Source: Firmicutes bacterium CAG:534
GTDB taxonomy: Bacteria > Bacillota > Clostridia > Lachnospirales > Lachnospiraceae
Direction of reading: 5' to 3'
Length of the DNA: 64,000 nucleotides
NCBI GenBank assembly: GCA_000436115.1
Contig: FR894558.1
Span: 124,713-188,712 of the forward strand
In this document: positions 61,739 to 64,000 of the stretch, piece after piece
Layout: each line of letters begins with the position of its first letter
How positions within the stretch are numbered: position 1 is the stretch's first letter
The notes under the pieces: generated by a model
The model's database searches: none
What the model was told of the DNA's origin: nothing
What the model saw: only the letters and a program-made list of their open reading frames with translations
Translations under genes and position numbers: made by a program

Positions 61739-62159
61739 GGAACAAGAGCATTATCGAACAGATGCAATTTTTTTCCTGATAGGACTGGTGCTGTTTTTTC
61801 CCTTATTTGCCTTTGGACTGTGGTTTGGGCATACAGGCTATAACAGGATCGGACAGATGTTTGCATGCGGTTTTCAGAGAGTGACTGGTTTTCCCTGTCC
61901 GGGCTGTGGCGGCACCCGTGCGTTTTATTATCTGTTCCGGGGAGAGTTTTTTAAGAGCTTTTTATATCACCCGGCGGTTCTTTATGGCATGGGCGCTTAT
62001 CTGGAATTTATGGCATTATATCTATACAGGAATTATATAAGAAAAACAAACAGAGAAATTCAAATCCAGTATTATTTATATGGAGCTTTGTTTGTTATTG
62101 TGCTTCAGTGGGTTGTTAAACTTGCCTTTATCGTGGCAAGGTTAATACATATGTTATAG
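61722..62159 (+). CDS. DUF2752 membrane protein
   Basis: The 145-residue product has about three membrane segments and the diagnostic F-P-C-P-G-C-G-G-T-R-A-F motif of DUF2752 near residues 58-69. The two close cysteines may bind metal or form a disulfide. It overlaps the DUF4190-type gene and is followed by a DUF4870-like gene, a trio often grouped as small membrane proteins. The role is unknown. Confidence 0.85.
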   Translation: MKLYIKEQEHYRTDAIFFLIGLVLFFPLFAFGLWFGHTGYNRIGQMFACGFQRVTGFPCPGCGGTRAFYYLFRGEFFKSFLYHPAVLYGMGAYLEFMALYLYRNYIRKTNREIQIQYYLYGALFVIVLQWVVKLAFIVARLIHML

Positions 62160-62172
62160 GAGGAAAAAGAAA

Positions 62173-62439
62173 ATGGATGCAAAAACAACAGGTATTGTAG
62201 CATATCTTACATGGATCGGTTTTATTATTGCAATATGTGCAGGAGATAAGGATGGGGCAATTTTTCATGTCAATCAGGCCCTTGTAATCATGCTTTTTTC
62301 ACTGCTTGCAGTTATTCCCTGTGTGGGCTGGATCTGGGGGATCTTTATGCTGGTATGCTGGATCATGGGACTGGTTGCAGCAATCAACCAGGAAGAAAAG
62401 GAAGTTCCGTTGATCGGTAAGATCAGAATTTTAAAGTAA
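62173..62439 (+). CDS. Small DUF4870-like membrane protein
   Basis: The 88-residue product has two to three membrane helices. A conserved F-H-V-N-Q-A-L motif precedes the second helix, as in DUF4870/Tic20-like small membrane proteins. GGAGGAAA precedes the ATG. It is the last gene before a bidirectional terminator. Confidence 0.75.
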   Translation: MDAKTTGIVAYLTWIGFIIAICAGDKDGAIFHVNQALVIMLFSLLAVIPCVGWIWGIFMLVCWIMGLVAAINQEEKEVPLIGKIRILK

Positions 62440-62470
62440 GAACGGATCATTTAATTTAGTTCCAATATAA

Positions 62471-62499
62471 AACTGGCAGAGCCTTTCTGCCAGTTTTTG
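62471..62499. terminator. Bidirectional terminator between convergent genes
   Basis: AACTGGCAGA (62471-62480) and TCTGCCAGTT (62486-62495) form a perfect 10-bp stem with a five-base loop. T-rich sequence follows on the plus strand and an A-rich flank (T-rich on minus) precedes it, so it can serve both the DUF4870-like gene and the lipoprotein gene. Confidence 0.85.
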
Positions 62500-62505
62500 T
62501 TGTCT

Positions 62506-63132
62506 TTATTCTTCGGAAACATCTTCGCCTGAAGACTCGTCATCGTAAAAAACAGTATCATCCGTATCGAAATTATCATCAGAAGAGGACTCTTCCGTAG
62601 ATGGATCGGAAGGTGCTGTTTCCTGGGAAGTATCAGAGGGTGTTTCCTCATCATAGCTGTAGATCTCTTCCGGAATGTTGCCGTGTAAGATCGAAATGAT
62701 ATATTGAATCCTCAGGTTGGCACGGTCATAGTATTGCTTTGCAGCATCTGCCATATTGGCATTATAGGTATCGCCGTCAAATGCCTGATGATAGCAGTAG
62801 ACAGCCTGCGACATGTTTTCACTTGCCTGAGTGGCAAGCTCTGCAACACCCGGAAAATCGTCGGGAACTTCAAGGGATGCCATTTGTTCAAAGGAAGTAT
62901 TCATGTTATCCAGCAAAGCCAATAGCTGTGCCGGAGCAGTATCTGAATTTGGGTCAATGGCGTTAATGGAAGAGTCAAAGACCTTCATGTTTTCAAAAAA
63001 CTGCGTCATGTTTGCTTTGTAATTTTCCAGCGCAGGATCCTTTTTCCCACAGCCGGACAGAAAAGCAGTAAGGAACAGAACCGTAAGGAAAAGCAATGCC
63101 GCCGTCTTTTTTCTTTGTGCTAATATCGTCAA
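62506..63132 (-). CDS. Lipoprotein of unknown function
   Basis: The 208-residue product has a lipoprotein signal: K-K followed by a hydrophobic stretch and the lipobox L-S-G-C. A helical soluble domain (about 30-150) and an acidic Ser/Asp/Glu-rich tail follow. A TTG start at 63132 with GGGGGC upstream gives a signal of normal length. Starting at ATG 63171 would give an overlong one. It converges with the small membrane gene cluster. I recognise no function. Confidence 0.7.
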   Translation of the reverse strand: MTILAQRKKTAALLFLTVLFLTAFLSGCGKKDPALENYKANMTQFFENMKVFDSSINAIDPNSDTAPAQLLALLDNMNTSFEQMASLEVPDDFPGVAELATQASENMSQAVYCYHQAFDGDTYNANMADAAKQYYDRANLRIQYIISILHGNIPEEIYSYDEETPSDTSQETAPSDPSTEESSSDDNFDTDDTVFYDDESSGEDVSEE

Positions 63133-63175
63133 AAAAATGCCCCCGTTTCTTTTATGGAATAAAACATACATGTTT

Positions 63176-63204
63176 AAATTAACATAGATATATTTTGAAA
63201 GCAA
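63176..63204 (-). promoter_or_regulatory. Possible promoter for the lipoprotein gene
   Basis: On the minus strand TTGCTT (63199-63204) and TAATTT (63176-63181) are spaced by 17 bp, about 40 bases before the TTG start. Confidence 0.4.
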
Positions 63205-63233
63205 GAAATATAGAAAAGATTAAGATAAATCCC

Positions 63234-63262
63234 TTGAAAATGATATATTTGTAAATTGTAGT
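63234..63262 (+). promoter_or_regulatory. Possible promoter for the methyltransferase gene
   Basis: TTGAAA (63234-63239) and TGTAGT (63257-63262) are spaced by 17 bp. The predicted start falls near 63269, just before a perfect palindrome. No SAM riboswitch fold is visible. Confidence 0.35.
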
Positions 63263-63273
63263 TTGACGTAGTT

Positions 63274-63285
63274 TATGTTAACATA
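63274..63285. promoter_or_regulatory. 12-bp perfect palindrome upstream of the methyltransferase gene
   Basis: TATGTTAACATA reads the same on both strands and lies just downstream of the possible promoter. It could be an operator for a dimeric regulator. AT-rich palindromes of this size also occur by chance. Confidence 0.35.
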
Positions 63286-63329
63286 AAAAAAGCGAAAATA
63301 ATTCATGAGTATGAATGACGGAGATCATG

Positions 63330-64000
63330 ATGAAAAAAGAAGAATTTACACAGCTTGTAAAAGATAAATTGATTTTTCTGGATGGAGCAACCGGATCCAA
63401 CCTTATGAAAAAGGGAATGCCGGTGGGAGTCTGCCCGGAAAAATGGATCCTGGAAAATCCGGATGCGATCTGTGAACTGCAAAGGGAATATGTAAAGGCC
63501 GGAACCAATATTTTATATGCGCCTACCTTTACTGCAAACCGGATCAAACTAAAGGAGTATGGACTGCAGGATCAGCTTGTGGAAATGAACCAAAGGCTGG
63601 TGGCTCTCTCCAAACAGGCGGCACAGGGGAAAGCGCTTGTAGCAGGGGATATTACCATGACGGGCAAACAGCTTAAGCCTATGGGAGACCTGGAACTGGA
63701 AGAACTGATTGAGGTTTACAAGGAACAAATCAGTGTCCTTGATCAGGCAGGAGCAGATCTGATCGTGGTGGAAACCATGATGAGCCTGCAGGAGACGAGG
63801 GCGGCGATCATTGCAGCAAAAGAATGCAGTGATCTTCCTATCATGGCAACGCTGACCTTTGAAGCAGACGGAAGAACTTTGTTTGGAACTGATGCGGTAA
63901 CAGCGGCTGTAACGCTGGAAAAGCTGGGAGCCTGTGCAGTAGGGGCAAACTGCTCCACGGGGCCGGATCAAATGATCGCACTGATCGAAAAAATGGCAGC
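63330..64000 (+). CDS. Homocysteine S-methyltransferase family / MetH N-terminal domain (truncated by window)
   Basis: The frame stays open to the window end and encodes at least 223 residues. It begins with the Hcy-binding barrel: F-L-D-G-A-T-G-S-N-L near the N-terminus, A-P-T-F-T-A-N, and G-A-N-C-S-T-G-P at the end with the first zinc-ligand Cys. It transfers methyl groups to homocysteine. Whether it is the short S-methyltransferase or the B12-dependent MetH cannot be judged, because the rest lies outside. ATG 63330 follows CGGAG by 6 bases; ATG 63327 is adjacent. Confidence 0.88.
   Translation, partial: MKKEEFTQLVKDKLIFLDGATGSNLMKKGMPVGVCPEKWILENPDAICELQREYVKAGTNILYAPTFTANRIKLKEYGLQDQLVEMNQRLVALSKQAAQGKALVAGDITMTGKQLKPMGDLELEELIEVYKEQISVLDQAGADLIVVETMMSLQETRAAIIAAKECSDLPIMATLTFEADGRTLFGTDAVTAAVTLEKLGACAVGANCSTGPDQMIALIEKMA

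Noticed and set aside
63205..63326. SAM riboswitch before the methyltransferase gene
   Set aside because: The AT-rich leader lacks the conserved four-way junction sequence. Only a short palindrome is visible.

Overview
The window looks like a chromosomal segment from a low-to-mid GC Clostridia, most likely a Lachnospiraceae gut anaerobe (Blautia-, Dorea- or Lachnoclostridium-like). The reasons are sporulation genes (yqfC, yqfD, a SpoIIIE/FtsK translocase beside a TepA-type protease), an electron-bifurcating NfnAB transhydrogenase, formate-tetrahydrofolate ligase, a NifU-like plus GGGtGRT gene pair, strong AGGAGG ribosome sites and AGA/GGA-rich codon use. The genus call is inference. Genes are dense, mostly on the + strand, and nearly all are core genes. 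I see no prophage, insertion sequence or CRISPR array.

Layout. 0-10.5 kb: a small membrane protein, a ClpP-like TepA protease, FtsK/SpoIIIE, then one-carbon enzymes (fhs, folD), a zinc-ribbon/TPR membrane protein and nfnAB. 10.6-14.2 kb: two membrane proteins of unknown role, rlmH and a pyrimidine-nucleoside phosphorylase. 14.2-18.6 kb: the conserved yqfC-yqfD-phoH-(pgpH-like)-ybeY block, in which the PgpH-like protein has lost its HD active site. 18.6-25.7 kb: a lipid flippase-like protein, a BofC-like protein, two flavoproteins, 5-formyl-THF cyclo-ligase and proA. 25.7-30.1 kb (minus strand): a spermidine/putrescine ABC importer (potABCD) headed by an XRE-cupin regulator with a consensus promoter and a palindromic candidate operator.

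30.2-42.7 kb: a lactonase-fold protein, aroC (minus), a VanY-like peptidase, tgt, yajC, then leuB, a GT-C-like membrane protein, ilvD, ilvB and an L,D-transpeptidase. 42.7-48.8 kb: serC-serA, glgB with an unusual charged helical tail, an MscS channel and tRNA-Thr(CGT). 48.7-50.3 kb (minus): an ABC importer pair without a binding protein. 50.5-58.9 kb: argH, asd, a degenerate-GGDEF/EAL phosphodiesterase, a DUF234-type ATPase, topB and a hexapeptide-repeat protein.

58.9-64 kb: the NifU-like/GGGtGRT pair, a 361-bp non-coding stretch with an 11-bp tandem repeat, a cluster of small membrane proteins (zinc ribbon/DUF4190, DUF2752, DUF4870-like), a lipoprotein and the 5' part of a homocysteine methyltransferase/MetH gene cut by the window edge.

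Together the genes cover C1-folate and NAD(P)H balance, branched-chain amino acid, serine, arginine, aspartate-family, proline and chorismate biosynthesis, polyamine uptake, sporulation and envelope maintenance. The best candidate for an undescribed system is the NifU-like/GGGtGRT pair. The degenerate PgpH-like protein and the 11-bp repeat locus are next.
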